From NCBI GenBank assembly GCA_037176905.1, contig JBBBWG010023335.1, forward strand, positions 1 to 64,000: a stretch of 64,000 nt of DNA, given 5' to 3'. Shown in pieces: positions 29,144 to 40,600 of this stretch. The stretch is from Azolla pinnata. Its lineage: Eukaryota; Streptophyta; Polypodiopsida; Salviniales; Salviniaceae. Under the pieces are notes generated by a model that was not told where the DNA came from, searched no databases, and saw nothing but the letters and a program-made list of their open reading frames with translations. Each line of letters begins with the position of its first letter. Position 1 is the first letter of the stretch. The position numbers and the translations under genes were made by a program.

Positions 29144-30440
29144 GTGGTTTTTCTAGAGTTGCTTGTTGTGTTATAAGCCTAAGCATGGGCACCCTCTTGG
29201 GGCAATACCAACCTAACTCCGCAAATCCATAGGCATAAGTATAACAACAGGCTTGGTTAGGGAATCGGAGGAACATGTTTGTGATTAAGACAATGAGGTG
29301 CAATTCTACATACATGTATCTGTAGAGAATGGAGCATAATGAGGAATCTGCCAAGCTGTTACGTGTTAGCCTTTCTAGATGAAGGAAGGACCCGATCGCC
29401 TTTGTTTGGAAGTTCATGACTAACCAACCGGTGCTAAAATCCGCTACCTTCTCGCTGTCGCATGTGTGTCGGTGGTCCCATGCAGGTCTTTCGACACAAC
29501 CCCAAGACCTCTCTGTCTTCGAGGTGTACGATCTCAGCGAGCTAGCAACAATTTGCGCCCTCGAGAATCGGGATCGGGAAGTCTCAAACGAAAGATTTGA
29601 CTGAAGAAGGCGTTGCGACAGGGCTCATTTGTGCTGCTGGAGCTGGTTCTGTTCTGGCGAGCCGCTTTCAGACGGGGGAGCTGTAAAGCAGGCGGGGAAA
29701 ACGCACGGCTTGCGGATCGATGGATTACCTCCATCATCGCATGCTCTCGATCCATCAAAAGGAAGTGTGTACTAACTTTTCAGCGCCGATCTCAAGCTGC
29801 GAGCGAAAATCTGTGGTGTGCTTGTCAGGCCGTGGTGGGGCCCACTAGAAGAACCACGCGTTGTCATCCCCGATGCAAATATTCTCCTTTATAGATCACA
29901 CGAAGCTCTCTGTATCGGCAGCGCTTCGGCTTGAGCCCAAACCGGTACCGTTTAGCTGGCTTAGCAGCTCGGCTTGACTCTCTCGGCTCAAGCTCGAGAT
30001 TCATTAATTAAGCCCTTCTGAGCTGCTCGTTAATTATGAAGCTGCTCCGTGCGGATCCCTCTACTCTTGCTCCTCATAGTGAAGCCTCTTTCTGAGTTGC
30101 TCATATGAAGAAGAGCTCCCTCTCTGTGGATCTGAAGCTGTATGCACAGTTGCTTGCGTAGGAACCAGGGCTTATAGTTGGAGAAAAAATAAGCGCAAAA
30201 AACCCCGCCAAAAAAAAGCGGCGGGAACGCCACGTAGGACGGGATTTAGTGAAGAGAATAAACAAAAAGCCGCGCCAAAAAAATGGCGGGCTTGCCACGT
30301 GGACCGACACGTGGCGCAGGATTCCGGCGCCTAACGGATGTGAACGTCGCCATCACATCATTTCTTCATTTAAAACAAATAATACAGAAGAAGAAAAAAC
30401 GAATTTCTGTTTGATTTTTGTTTTTGTGTGTTTGTGTGTC
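29144..30440. other. Intergenic region without a supported gene
   Basis: Moderately GC-rich around 29440-29900, where short open frames occur on both strands, but I find no domain or splice structure. At 30183-30305 a block of about 65 bases is duplicated. Confidence 0.4.
30183..30305. repeat. Twice-repeated ~65-bp block with CACGTGG elements
   Basis: Each copy has a purine run, 'aacaaaaagccgcgcc' or similar, an A-run, 'ggcggg' and 'gccacgt(a/g)g'. The second copy is followed by a further ACACGTGG. Confidence 0.6.
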
Positions 30441-30447
30441 TTTCTTC

Positions 30448-30895
30448 GGGAAAATTACCCAAAAAAAAAAAGAAAAACAAAAAGAAACGCCTAACGAAAT
30501 TATAAGTTGTATTGTAACGCCTGCGAATTAAGGCCTACTTCTTAAAAATAATTAACGCGTGATCGATCGATCAACACCAAATCAGTCAATTACGAAGCTC
30601 AATTAACAACAAATTAGCCTGATTAATTAGTGCTCAAAGGGCTTGATTTACCACCAGATTAAACACGCTCGCCGATTCATCGGACTCTAAAATTGCTAGC
30701 TTCCGTGAATCGGATACAGTAAGGGGAAGAGTCGATTAGGATCGGTCGGTGGGGAAAAGGATTCGGAATAAAATCAACACTATGCGGAATCGATCGGGAA
30801 AGTGCAGGAAGATAAGATGAGGCGTGAAATTGTGATGTCTGATCTCGGTAGGGAGTCAAAATGTAATTTATAATTTTGTCAGACGTTTTGCTGGT
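30448..30895. mobile_element. Decayed relative of the neighbouring MITE
   Basis: The left end (GGGAAAATTACCC, an A-run, ACGCCTAACGAAATTATAA) matches the left terminus of the intact MITE at 30946. The right part near 30856-30882 (AATTTATAATTTTGTCAGAC) resembles its inverted right arm. The right terminus is degraded and I see no clear target duplication. Confidence 0.5.
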
Positions 30896-30945
30896 GATCG
30901 TCTACTTCCTAATAATAATAACAATAACAATAACAATAATTATAA

Positions 30946-31356
30946 GGGAGAATTACCAAAAAACGCCTACCCGAATTATAAATTACATTTCAACGCCTAC
31001 CGAAATCACAAACGACAAATCAACGCCTAATCTTATCCACTAAAAGTGAGCACCTAGTTAATTTCCGCTAGTATTGATTTTATTCCTAATCGCTTCCCAC
31101 TAATCGAATCCCAATCAATTCCCGTATTACATTCGACTAACTAAAGTTAGCCATTTTTTAATCTAATTAATCGATTAGCACGTTGATCTGGTTTTTAGTA
31201 AGCGATTAAGCCTTAACCCATCATCTGATATGATGCTAATTGAATTCACAACTACTTGATCTGGTGTTAATCAATGAATCGCGCCTTGAAATTTTAAAAC
31301 TAGGCGTTAATTTGTAATTTCTAGTTTTGTTAGGCGTTTTTTTTGGTAAATTTCCC
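30946..31356. mobile_element. MITE with 9-bp target duplication (Mutator-like, non-autonomous)
   Basis: The left terminus GGGAGAATTACCAAAAAACG and the inverted right terminus GGGAAATTTACCAAAAAAAA agree, and similarity continues through 'cgcctaac', 'aattataaattac' and 'aacgcct' for about 55 bases on each side. The element is flanked by a perfect 9-base direct repeat TAATTATAA at 30937-30945 and 31357-31365. It is 411 bp with no coding capacity. A 9-bp duplication with long inverted repeats is typical of Mutator-like elements. The perfect duplication suggests fairly recent insertion. Confidence 0.85.
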
Positions 31357-31373
31357 TAATTATAACAATAACA

Positions 31374-31429
31374 CTAGAATAATAATGATAATAATAATAA
31401 TAATAATGATGATGATGATGATGATAATA

Positions 31430-31461
<32 letters not shown>

Positions 31462-31466
31462 GATAG

Positions 31467-31524
<58 letters not shown>

Positions 31525-31607
31525 GGTGGTGATGATGATGATGATGATGATGATGATTACGATGATGATGATGATGGTGATGATGATGATGATGATGGTG
31601 ATGATGG

Positions 31608-31666
<59 letters not shown>

Positions 31667-31679
31667 GTGATGATGATGG

Positions 31680-31711
<32 letters not shown>

Positions 31712-31756
31712 GTGTTGATGATGATAATAATGATGATAATAAGAATAATAATAATA
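31374..31756. repeat. GAT/ATG trinucleotide microsatellite, ~380 bp
   Basis: Nearly pure GAT units with scattered GGT, AAT and TAC variants, directly right of the MITE. The long Met- or Ile-rich frames across it are not genes. Confidence 0.98.
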
Positions 31757-31917
31757 TCAGCCGTCACCATCCATCAAATCAGACCGACCTTCCTTCTTCG
31801 TCTTCGTCTGCGTCTTTTTCTTCTCTGTTTTTCTGCGCCCTTCGCTTCCTGCGCCGGCTATGGCGATGGCCCGCCTGCAACCGCGAGCCTCTGACAGACA
31901 TCATCAGAATATTCACG

Positions 31918-32190
31918 AGGCGTTGCCGAAGCTCAGGAGAAGAAGCTGAAGAAGCAGAAGAAGAAGCTGAAGAAGAAGCAGAAGAAGAACTAGAAGAAGA
32001 AGAAGAAGAAGAACTAGAAGAAGAAGAAGAAGATAGAGCAGCAGGAGGAGAAGCTGCAGAAGAAGAAGCAGCGGGAGGAGAAGCTGCAGAAGAAGAAGCA
32101 GCGGGAGGAGAAGCTGCAGAAGAAGAAGGCGCAGCAGCAGCAGGAGGAGAAGCTGCAGAAGAAGAAGCGGATTCTGAAGAAGCAAGAGAC
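31918..32190. repeat. Purine-rich GAA/GCA minisatellite upstream of the TPD1-like gene
   Basis: GAAGAA-rich sequence in which a unit 'gcagcgggaggagaagctgcagaagaagaa' of about 30-36 bases repeats four to five times (32041-32165). It lies 70-340 bases before the start codon and is probably promoter or 5' UTR. The Leu-rich minus-strand frame is an artefact. Confidence 0.85.
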
Positions 32191-32260
32191 GCGGTACGCA
32201 GCGCGTTCTCTCTTTACTTGTTCTGTGGAGCGTTCCCGAGTGGAGCAGAGGCGAAAGCCA

Positions 32261-33623
32261 ATGATCTGCTGCTGCTGCTGCTTCTCCTGCTTCGCGTCTC
32301 TCGTCTCGCTTCTGAATCTCATGCCCTTGGTAGCTCTCCTCACCATCGCCGTCCAGCCGCTTCTTCTCCTCCATCTGGCGCCCGTCCTGGATTCCCATGT
32401 CGCCGCCGCAGCAGCTCGCTCAGCCATTTCCACCGCGACCAAGACCGCATATTCTAGCATCCGTGATGCCGATGAGCTCAGGTCGACGGATACGCAGATC
32501 AGACAACACTGTAAGCCATCATTCTACAGCTCTTCTTCTTGCTACTGCCGTGAAAAAATCCTCCGTACGTGGCTTTCTTGAATGGGGAAATGGTGTAGAG
32601 GTGGACCTTGTCATTGCACTACATTTTTCCTGTTCATCAGTGTCAGTTGAAGGGCCCATCCATGATCGGCTCTGCATCTTCTGTTTTTGTAGTATACTGA
32701 AGTGGTATCATGGATATGATCTTGTCAGAGTCAGCTTACATGGTAGAGGCTCCGTGGTATCGATTGTTTCTCTGCATCTTCTGTTTTTGTAGTATGCTGA
32801 AGTGGTATCATGGATATGATCTTGTCAGAGTAAGCTTACATGGTAGAGGCTCCATGGTATCGATTGGCTCTGCATCTTCTGTTTTTGTAGTATACTGAAG
32901 TGGTATCATGGATATGATCTTGTCAGAGTAAGCTTACATGGTAGNNNNNNNNNNNNNNNNNNNNNNNNNNNNNNNNNNNNNNNNNNNNNNNNNNNNNNNN
33001 NNNNNNNNNNNNNNNNNNNNNNNNNNNNNNNNNNNNNNNNNNNNCTTCTGTTTTTGTAGTATACTGAAGTGGTATCATGGATATGATCTTGTCAGAGTAA
33101 GCTTACATGGTAGAGGCTCCGTGGTATCGGTCGCCTCTGCATCTTCTGTTTTTGTAGTATACTGAAGTGGTATCATGGATATGATCTTGTCAGAGTAAGT
33201 TTACATGGTAGAGGCTCCTTGGTATCGATTGTTTCTCTGCATCTTCTGTTTGTGTAATATACTGAAGTGGTATCATGGATATGATCTTGTCAGAGTAAGC
33301 TTACATGGTAGAGAGATCCTTGGTATTGATTTGATTGGCTTTGTACAGGCGGGTGCTCGAGCAGCGACATAAGCATATCACAGGGGCAGGAAGGAGTGGC
33401 AGGGGGGATCCCAGAGTTTGTGGTGGAGATTGTGAACACATGCGACGCAACCGCCATGTCGAATTACACATCATCGCCGATGCTGAGCCGCAATAGCAGC
33501 AGCAATGGCAGAAAGAGCATCGATAACGGCAGTGGTAGAAGCAACACTAGTAGTAGTAGTAGAAGGAGAAGAAGAAGAAGAAGTAGTAGTAGTAGTAGTA
33601 GTAGTAGAAGGAGAAGAAGAAGA

Positions 33624-33680
<57 letters not shown>

Positions 33681-33917
33681 TACAGTGGTGATAGGAAGAG
33701 GCTATGGCAGCAATGCAGTGCTGTGGAGATCCATGTCCATTGTGAGTGGTTTGCATCGGCTCTGCTTGTGAACCCCGCGCTCTTCCGCCGCATAGGGTTC
33801 GATGACTGTCTTGTCAATGCTGGCCTTCCCCTGCCCTTTGGCCATATCCTCCGCTTCCACTACGCCAATTCTTTCATGTACCCCCTCCGCCTCAAATCTG
33901 TCAAGTTCTGTACATAG
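32261..33917 (+). CDS. TPD1: TPD1-like secreted cysteine-rich protein with a large Ser/Arg insertion
   Basis: Two exons, 32261-32510 and 33349-33917, join in phase 1 to 272 aa. The N-terminus is Cys-rich then strongly hydrophobic (about residues 10-45), a signal peptide or anchor. From C86 the TPD1 family pattern follows: [25 protein letters not shown], then after the insert [45 protein letters not shown] and a terminal FCT. In TPD1 proteins only a few residues separate the Cys matching C115 from the next; here about 90 residues lie between C115 and C206, mostly runs of Ser and Arg coded by AGT and AGA repeats. TPD1 is a peptide ligand of the EMS1/EXS receptor kinase in tapetum specification. 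The fern role is unknown. The start is the first in-frame ATG. Confidence 0.88.
32660..33330. repeat. ~95-105 bp minisatellite filling the TPD1-like intron, interrupted by an N gap
   Basis: Units beginning GCATCTTCTGTTTTTGTAGT occur at about 32672, 32777, 32871, 33045 (cut by the gap), 33139 and 33238. Each runs through 'gtggtatcatggatatgatc' and 'agcttacatggtagag'. Copies differ by only a few bases. The 100 Ns at 32945-33044 lie inside the array, so copy number is unknown. Confidence 0.95.
32945..33044. other. Assembly gap (100 N)
   Basis: Exactly 100 N, a conventional gap size, within a near-identical tandem repeat. Likely unresolved repeat copies. Confidence 0.99.
33549..33680. repeat. 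AGT/AGA microsatellite inside the TPD1-like coding exon
   Basis: In-frame AGT (Ser) and AGA/AGG (Arg) units code Ser runs and two seven-residue Arg runs. A larger duplication is visible: the block 'agaaggagaagaagaag' followed by AGT units occurs twice. Confidence 0.95.
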
Positions 33918-34911
33918 CTTCACCCCGCCGATGGATGCATCATTCTTCTCCACTACCCAGCTCGCAAAACGATTCGTTTGTAAGTGCATTCTTTTCTCTT
34001 CCATAGCTTCGGCAAATACAGAGCTGGGAACAAATTTGACAAGAGTTTCTGAACAAGTTTGACAGAAAAACTGAGTTCTAAACTTTCATGGTATACGGAT
34101 GATCGTAGAGATACATCACTGCACTCCATCCACGTGTATACAATGTATGAATTTTGTATACATGCGGTGTACACATGCTCATGTATGGAATGTAAAATTA
34201 TGCTTAGACGCAAATTTGTGTTTTGAATGCTATGTATCTAAGGTCCGTGAGTGGATGATCGATCCTAGGCATGGAATGTGTGCATGTTAAGCTGAATATG
34301 TAGGAGTATGCGGAGCGAGGTTCAGCTCATGCTGGTGCACTTCACTCTTATGCATTGGAATCATGGAATGCTTCTCCTTTAATTTGCTAAGAGCACCATA
34401 TCTATCTAGCTGCAAGCTTAACAATACTTGCATTTCCTGTGCAGCGTGAAATTTCATACTGTAATCATACATTGAGTGTAAGTGAAAAAACAAGGTCCAT
34501 GCAACAAGCGAGATCTACATTCTTAGACCTAAGAATAGGTCATTCCACTGTCTGTTTAGCCATGAACTGTTAAATATAGCAGAACCATCAAATTAAATGA
34601 TATGATGTCGTTTTTACATACAAACTGCCAGTGGCCGAAACTGTAGTGGGTCTCGTGATGGATACATAAAATTTGATGGGAGTATGAATGAACTATTTTG
34701 CTAGCCCCTAATCAAACTACTAACAATTGACATACTTTGAGGGTATGAAAGAAGGGGCTTGTTTGTGTTTACAGAAACAAAGGAGGGCACAGTATAGCAA
34801 ATGTACAGCGGATGAAGCCGGATTGGATGCACATCAAGTAGGATCTCGTCTCCAGCGATAAGACTTTCATGCTAGAATTGTGTACAGATTTTTACTTATA
34901 ACCAGAGCTAC
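33918..34911. other. Convergent intergenic region between the TPD1-like and ARAD1-like genes
   Basis: Holds the 3' UTRs of both neighbours. No repeat or coding segment that I can support. Confidence 0.5.
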
Positions 34912-36975
34912 TCAAGAATCAGATATTGCGCGTCTGTCTCGATGAATCATGGTTCGCACACGAGGAAGCTTTTGAGCAACAGCGCGCCAAATCCGATCAA
35001 CTGCTCCATTCTCTTCCTCGTATTCAAAAAAGAGCCTTACCTGTATGAGCATGGTCGGAATGGAACGACTCAGACATCCATCCACATGTGCTATATCACT
35101 GCAGAGATGTTACATCACTGCAGAGTTTGAAGAATCTAGGAGGTTCAAGCAAAGCGTATGTATACCTTTCTCAGTTCTCTTTGGTAGCGTTGCAGCTTGG
35201 TATCATCGATTTGCCGCAACATCGAAGCCAAGTAGCCTGGTTGCAGTGCCTTGTGCAAGGGCACAAAGATCGAGAACCTGGTATAGTCGATCTCATCTTC
35301 GAAAGGCAGCTCGATATCATCGCTCACCACGACAGGCACACAAATGCTCACGATCGCATCGAAGAGCCGGCATGCTGATGGTGTATCTCCTGCAGGATGC
35401 AAACAGAACTTGGAGGTTCTCATGCCCTGAGCAGCCATGCGCCTCCCCGCCAAGGACTGTATACCTTCCTTGATCACCATGTCTGTCTCATTCTCCAGTA
35501 GCTTGAAAAGCTCATCCCTTATCCTACCCCCCTGGATGAGAAGCCAAAGAATATGAAAACCAGAAGCACAATTTGCCTTCCAAAGAAACACGAAAGATCT
35601 CTCTGCTTTGATGATGCATGAATGATATCATTTCCCAAATGGTAGCAGTTTCATGTGTGTTTTCCATTCAGAAAGTGGGGTAAGGAGCTGTGAGAAAACA
35701 ACAAGGGCTTGTAGCAGTAGCTTTCAAGAACTCCTAACAAAGAAGCTTGTCTTAGCTTTCCAAGAACGTCTAACAAGGGCTTGATGCTAACAACTAAATG
35801 GTGCCGTCAAGAACAGCTACCAAGAACAAGACTCGGCTGGTGCTAATGGCGCTCTTTCATCCTCGATCCCAACACAGAGCCAAGCACTACTTGTGGAAGG
35901 TTCATGTACTCAATCATGTAGGGAATAAGCTTTGCTTTATGATTTCAATTGGCTTTGTTGAAACCCTCTTTCTTTCTTGTGCCAATTCCCATACTTTCCA
36001 GCTACCGAACCATCTCTCCAACACAAGTTCGGATCTTGATCTAACAAACAGCTGGAATCTTCACAGCCAGGTAGCTTAACTATTGGGCTATATATGACAG
36101 AATGATTTGGGGCCCCCTACCTCTTTTCTGTATCGATTCCCCATGAAGAAGAGCAGCGTCTTGCGCTCCAACGTCGCATTCTCCTTCACGTACGAAGGGA
36201 TTCTGTGCGAGTACGGGAGTACGACATCCTTCCACCACGAGCCCTGCTCAGGTTCGAGCCGCCCGAAATCCGAAACCAAGAGGATCGAGTTCTTGATCCG
36301 ATCGATCGCATAGCGCATCGCATTGGGGTCCTGACAAGCAAACACATGGTCTCTGCCCCGGTTCTTATGCCAAGTCTCGTGCTGATCGAGCCACTCCAGG
36401 AGCTCCATCTGCAGTCTTTCGTCGCTGAAACGGGTAGAATCAGGGCTACTGCTAGGGTTAGGGTTAGGGTTAGGGTTAGGGTTAGGGTTAGGGTTAACGT
36501 TGAGGCTGAGGGAGGAGAAGAAGGGCACGTAGAACACATCGGCGTCGGCAGGTTCTGCGACTCTGACGGCGGAGCGAGTTCTGTCGGTGTCAGAAGCGCT
36601 GTGGAGGAGGTCGACGAAGAGATGCCACTCCGCACTGTGCTGATGACCCGGGTAGGAGCGATGGTCTTGAGGGAGGAGGGAGCGAGCTCTTCTGTACTCA
36701 TCGACGACGCCATAAGTGAACTTGGAGGGAAGATCGTACATGAAGACCTTGAGCGGGGGGAGAGCGGCCATGGCGGATCTCTGCGCATCGCTGGAGCAGG
36801 GAGCGAGGGTGAGCTCCTCGTTGTGGGCGGCGATGGCGATGGAAGAGGCGGCGGGAGAGAAGAAGTGGAGCAGGGAGGAGGAGGAGGAGGAGCAGGAGTG
36901 GAAGAAGACGAAGATGATGGAGGCGCTGTAGAGGGCGAAGGACATGGCGACGCACATGATCAAGAAGGGATTCAT
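34912..36975 (-). CDS. ARAD1: ARAD1-like arabinosyltransferase (exostosin family, GT47)
   Basis: Three minus-strand exons, 36975-36121, 35531-35166 and 35040-34912, join in phase 0 to 449 aa, near the 447 of Arabidopsis ARAD1. Residues about 4-25 are one transmembrane helix, fitting a type II Golgi protein, followed by a Ser-rich stem. The exostosin domain shows [106 protein letters not shown] and [21 protein letters not shown]1 acts in pectic arabinan synthesis. A run of Asn-Pro repeats after SLSLNV, coded by a TTAGGG-type hexamer, replaces a short loop of the family. The start is the first ATG before the helix. Confidence 0.95.
36454..36496. repeat. TTAGGG hexamer microsatellite inside the ARAD1-like coding exon
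   Basis: Seven tandem GGGTTA units on the plus strand. Read on the coding (minus) strand they give Asn-Pro dipeptides. This is the six-base (animal-type) telomere unit, not the seven-base plant unit found elsewhere in the window. Confidence 0.97.
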
Positions 36976-37160
36976 GGCGGAGATCTCTCTCTCTCGCTCT
37001 CGCTCTCTCGCTCTCTCTCTCTCTGCTTCTTCGTTGCTGGCGATGGTGATCTGTCGAGGAAGCAAGGAAGCAAGGAAGGCAGGGAGAGCTTGAGCCTTTC
37101 CTTCCCCTTTCCTTTTCCTTCTGTCGGCGAGGAGCGTGCTGTCTAAGACTGAGACTGTGG
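36976..37160 (-). promoter_or_regulatory. Presumed 5' leader of the ARAD1-like gene
   Basis: CT/GA-rich run (about 36985-37025) directly upstream of the start codon, then mixed sequence. Such CT tracts are common in plant leaders. Confidence 0.4.
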
Positions 37161-37195
37161 GAGCAGAAGCAGGTCCACCATAGCTAGCCTCTCTG

Positions 37196-37476
37196 TTTCT
37201 TCTTCTTCTTCTTCTTCTTCTTCTTCCTTTCTTTCCTTCTTCTTCTTTCTTCTTCTTCTTCCTTTCTTTCTTCTTCTTCTTCTTCTTCTTCCTTTCTTCT
37301 TTCTTTCTTTCTTCTTTCTTTCTTCTTCTTCTTCTTTCTTTCTTCTTCTTCTTCTTCTTCTTCCTTTTTTTCCTTCTTCTTCTTTCTTCTTCTTCTTCCT
37401 TTCTTTCTTCTTCTTCTTCTTCTTCTTCCTTTCTTCTTTCTTTCTTTCTTCTTTCTTTCTTCTTCTTCTTCTTTCT

Positions 37477-37509
<33 letters not shown>

Positions 37510-37517
37510 CTTCTTCT

Positions 37518-37552
<35 letters not shown>

Positions 37553-37598
37553 CTTTCTTTCTTTCTTTCTTCTTCTTCTTCTTCTTTCTTTCTTCATA
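37196..37598. repeat. CTT/CTTT polypyrimidine microsatellite, ~400 bp, with internal duplication
   Basis: Blocks of TTC and TTTC alternate. A segment of about 140 bases starting at 37260 is repeated almost exactly from about 37398, including the same order of CCTTTC and TTCTTTC variants. The Lys/Glu-rich minus-strand frame is an artefact. Confidence 0.95.
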
Positions 37599-37649
37599 GG
37601 TAGCCTCAGTTTGCAAGGGCAACCTTCTAAGGCGCTCTAATACAAAACG

Positions 37650-40600
37650 ACTGCATAAATCTGACTCATCCGAGGCCGAATGTTCTCATACAACGACGTA
37701 ATTGTGAAAACTGCCAAATCAACTTTCCTCTTAACATATATGTTAAGATTTTCTTGAAAAGGCCGTCAAATAAGAAACCATTGCGCAGGTTTAAAATATA
37801 CCACATGTCCACGTACCTCAGATGATCAAGCACAACCTTATATGCTGCGACTTTATCACTTTCAATGAAAACCCATTGAAAAGGTGACGAAACGTTTCCA
37901 GTTAATGACCTCCACAGTTGCGATATGAATATACCTTTAGCAACATGGAAAGATATAAACCTGTGTTTAGAATCTTCATCAATCGTTGTACTGAAGACAC
38001 ACACATGTACCACTAGAAATGTGTCTTCGTTTTAACGTTATAGCGAAAGGTAACCCACCAACCATGACATGCCAAACAAACACATTTGCATGAAAAGGAA
38101 GATGAGACTTCTATCTTGCATCTAAAACTTTAAAACACTATTCACCTCTACAGGTAATGTTTTTTGTATCTAAAACTTTCCTCTATACTTAAACTCTATC
38201 GTCAGCCAACTTATGATAAACATAATTAGTGTTCATTACAAACAATGAATTCTTGTTATAAAGAACCTTGTTGCTTCACCACTAATTGTGGATTTGATCA
38301 TGATAAAATAGGCAATTCTAATACTAATTTCCAAATCTGCCCATATCTAGGGGGGATATTAAATCTGTTTCTCGTAGTTCCAAGAGCCATCATTTACCTC
38401 TATGACTCTAAAACACCATCCTCTACAATTACCAAACCAAGTTTTGTTATTCTATTAGACGTTGACTTCAAACTGTCTTTTCCATCCTAGTGTAATAATC
38501 TTGATGATACTATCACCTCTGATGGAAAGGAGCTAAAATCTTTTCTATATTCTGGCGGTTTCTAACTAATTTATTTTGCCAAGAGACCACTAAATATTAA
38601 ACAATAGTAGATTCTGAACCTTTAAATGATCGTGTGTTATTAATAAGATGTCACCATGAAGTTTTAATTTTTGTTTTACCATGTTATATCCCCACTTTCT
38701 TAACAAAATAACAAATTATCTCTGGCCATGGTTGAGAACCTGAAGACATCTCTTTCAAAATGTTAAATTTTTGAGTAACCATATGATTTTCCAAATTTAA
38801 TAAACCTGCTCCTCTTAAATATTTCGGGGTACAGGTATGAAGCCACGAAACCCAACTGATACCAATTTTGAATTCTCTATTCTATAACGTATACATGAGA
38901 GCACGAGCTAATTAATCAAGTGATTTCTTTGTCCAAGGTAATAAAGGCAAAAAAAATGAAATCATCAGAATCATAATTACTTGCACCACTTTGACACGAG
39001 TAGCAAATTGTTAAACTTGAGACTTCCAATATATAAATTTTCTGATATGGTCCTAGAAATGTAAGTTAGACTTTGATATAGAAAAATATGCACACCAATC
39101 AGGTAACCTAAATGCCAAAAAACCTTCCCTTTATCTAATAGTTTGTTACTCCAACCAAGATTAACCATATCTTGTTTAGTGCATCTAATCAATAATGACT
39201 TCTGCATATTATTATGTAAACCTAATGCTTAGGCAAACACAATCCACACCTCTATGGCTTTGGCTACGTTATTGGGTTGCACCGTCGTGTCACATGGCGC
39301 CGGATCTTCGCGTGAGTTGGGTGATGACCACCGGGGTCTTGGACGAGGAGAAAAAGTTATTAAAGAAAGGAATAAAGAAAGATAAAGATAAATGGAATGC
39401 GTTTATGGATTTCTAATGTTGATCTGATGATTTTTTGATCCGATGATCAACTGATGATGAATTGATGATTGCTGATGATTTTCTAATGATCTTCCGCTGA
39501 TGACTGACAATCTGATTCCTTTGATTCAATGATTTGATGAAGAATTGATGAACAAGGCTTCAACTAGCCTTGTTTATATAGGTGTAGGAAAGCTATGCAT
39601 GCATTCCTGCACGCTAGTTGTGCATGCGCTCATGCACACTAGTCATGCATGCTTGCTCTTCTTGTATAAAATGCAAATGAGCTTTGCTTCTATCATATGT
39701 GGATGCATTTAGAGTCTAATAATGTGGAGGTATAATGTTCAAGTCTTGCCCTGCGCATGTGTAATATATCATTTATCCTTATGATTTTACTATTGGAAAG
39801 GGGTGTACTGTGTACACTACGATAGCGCCTTGACAAAATAAAAAAAATCATCTACCAGTGCTTGAGCTATCAGTTGTTTCTTTGAGGGAAACACAAGGCC
39901 CACTCTTTCTCAACGTATCACCAACTCATGCATTTTAACTAAACTTGGGTGTGTAACAATAACTAATAATAATGGACTCATTAATAAACATCTTTGTCTC
40001 ACTGACCTTGTTAACGATAGCGTTTTAGTCACTCCACCATTTAACATAACATGTGACATTGCACATAATCCCAACACAAATGTGAGTCGAGACATCCCAT
40101 TATCTAAAATACATTCATGAACTAGAAGTTTTGTGAAATGTTCAATACAATTATCAATAATTACCTGTGGATTTGTATCCAAATCTCCATTAACTTCTAG
40201 GTGTATCACATTCATTCTAGCATGAGATGCATGTAACCCATGAAAGAATTTGTGTGAGACAGAGTTATCATCATATACCTTCGAACCTGAAGATCTTGCA
40301 TTGCTTGAGTCAATGTCACATGAATATCCACTAACACATCATCCATTGGGCTTGAGATTAATTACAGAGCATTACACCTGTTAAATAATTGTTAGAGTAA
40401 CCTCACCCTTTGTTTACGAACAATTGCTTGAGAAATCCCATAGTGTCAAGCAAACCGTTGAATATTAGAAAGAAAAACATCCCATGAAGAAGCACCACCA
40501 ATACTGGCATGTCTGCGAAATTCTCCCATGAGATATCCCATAACATGCCTGAAGCTTTCATGCTTAAGAAAAGAATAATTAAATCTAAGTGGTTGTCGTC

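Noticed and set aside
28468-29417. 200-280 residue frames rich in His/Thr or Cys/Met/Val
   Set aside because: Repeat artefacts of the ATGT/GTGT microsatellite. Only the last 21 codons of one frame (28581-28519) were kept as a separate feature.
31343-31894. 183-residue poly-Met frame and 136-residue poly-Ile frame
   Set aside because: Translations of the GAT repeat.
31913-32460. 161- and 148-residue Leu/Phe/Cys-rich minus-strand frames
   Set aside because: Antisense of the GAA minisatellite and of TPD1-like exon 1; no domain.
36205-37146. 313-residue plus-strand frame opposite ARAD1-like exon 1
   Set aside because: Antisense shadow of a GC-rich exon, with Val-Arg repeats from the hexamer.
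37143-37622. 159-residue Lys/Glu/Arg-rich minus-strand frame
   Set aside because: Translation of the CTT/CTTT tract.
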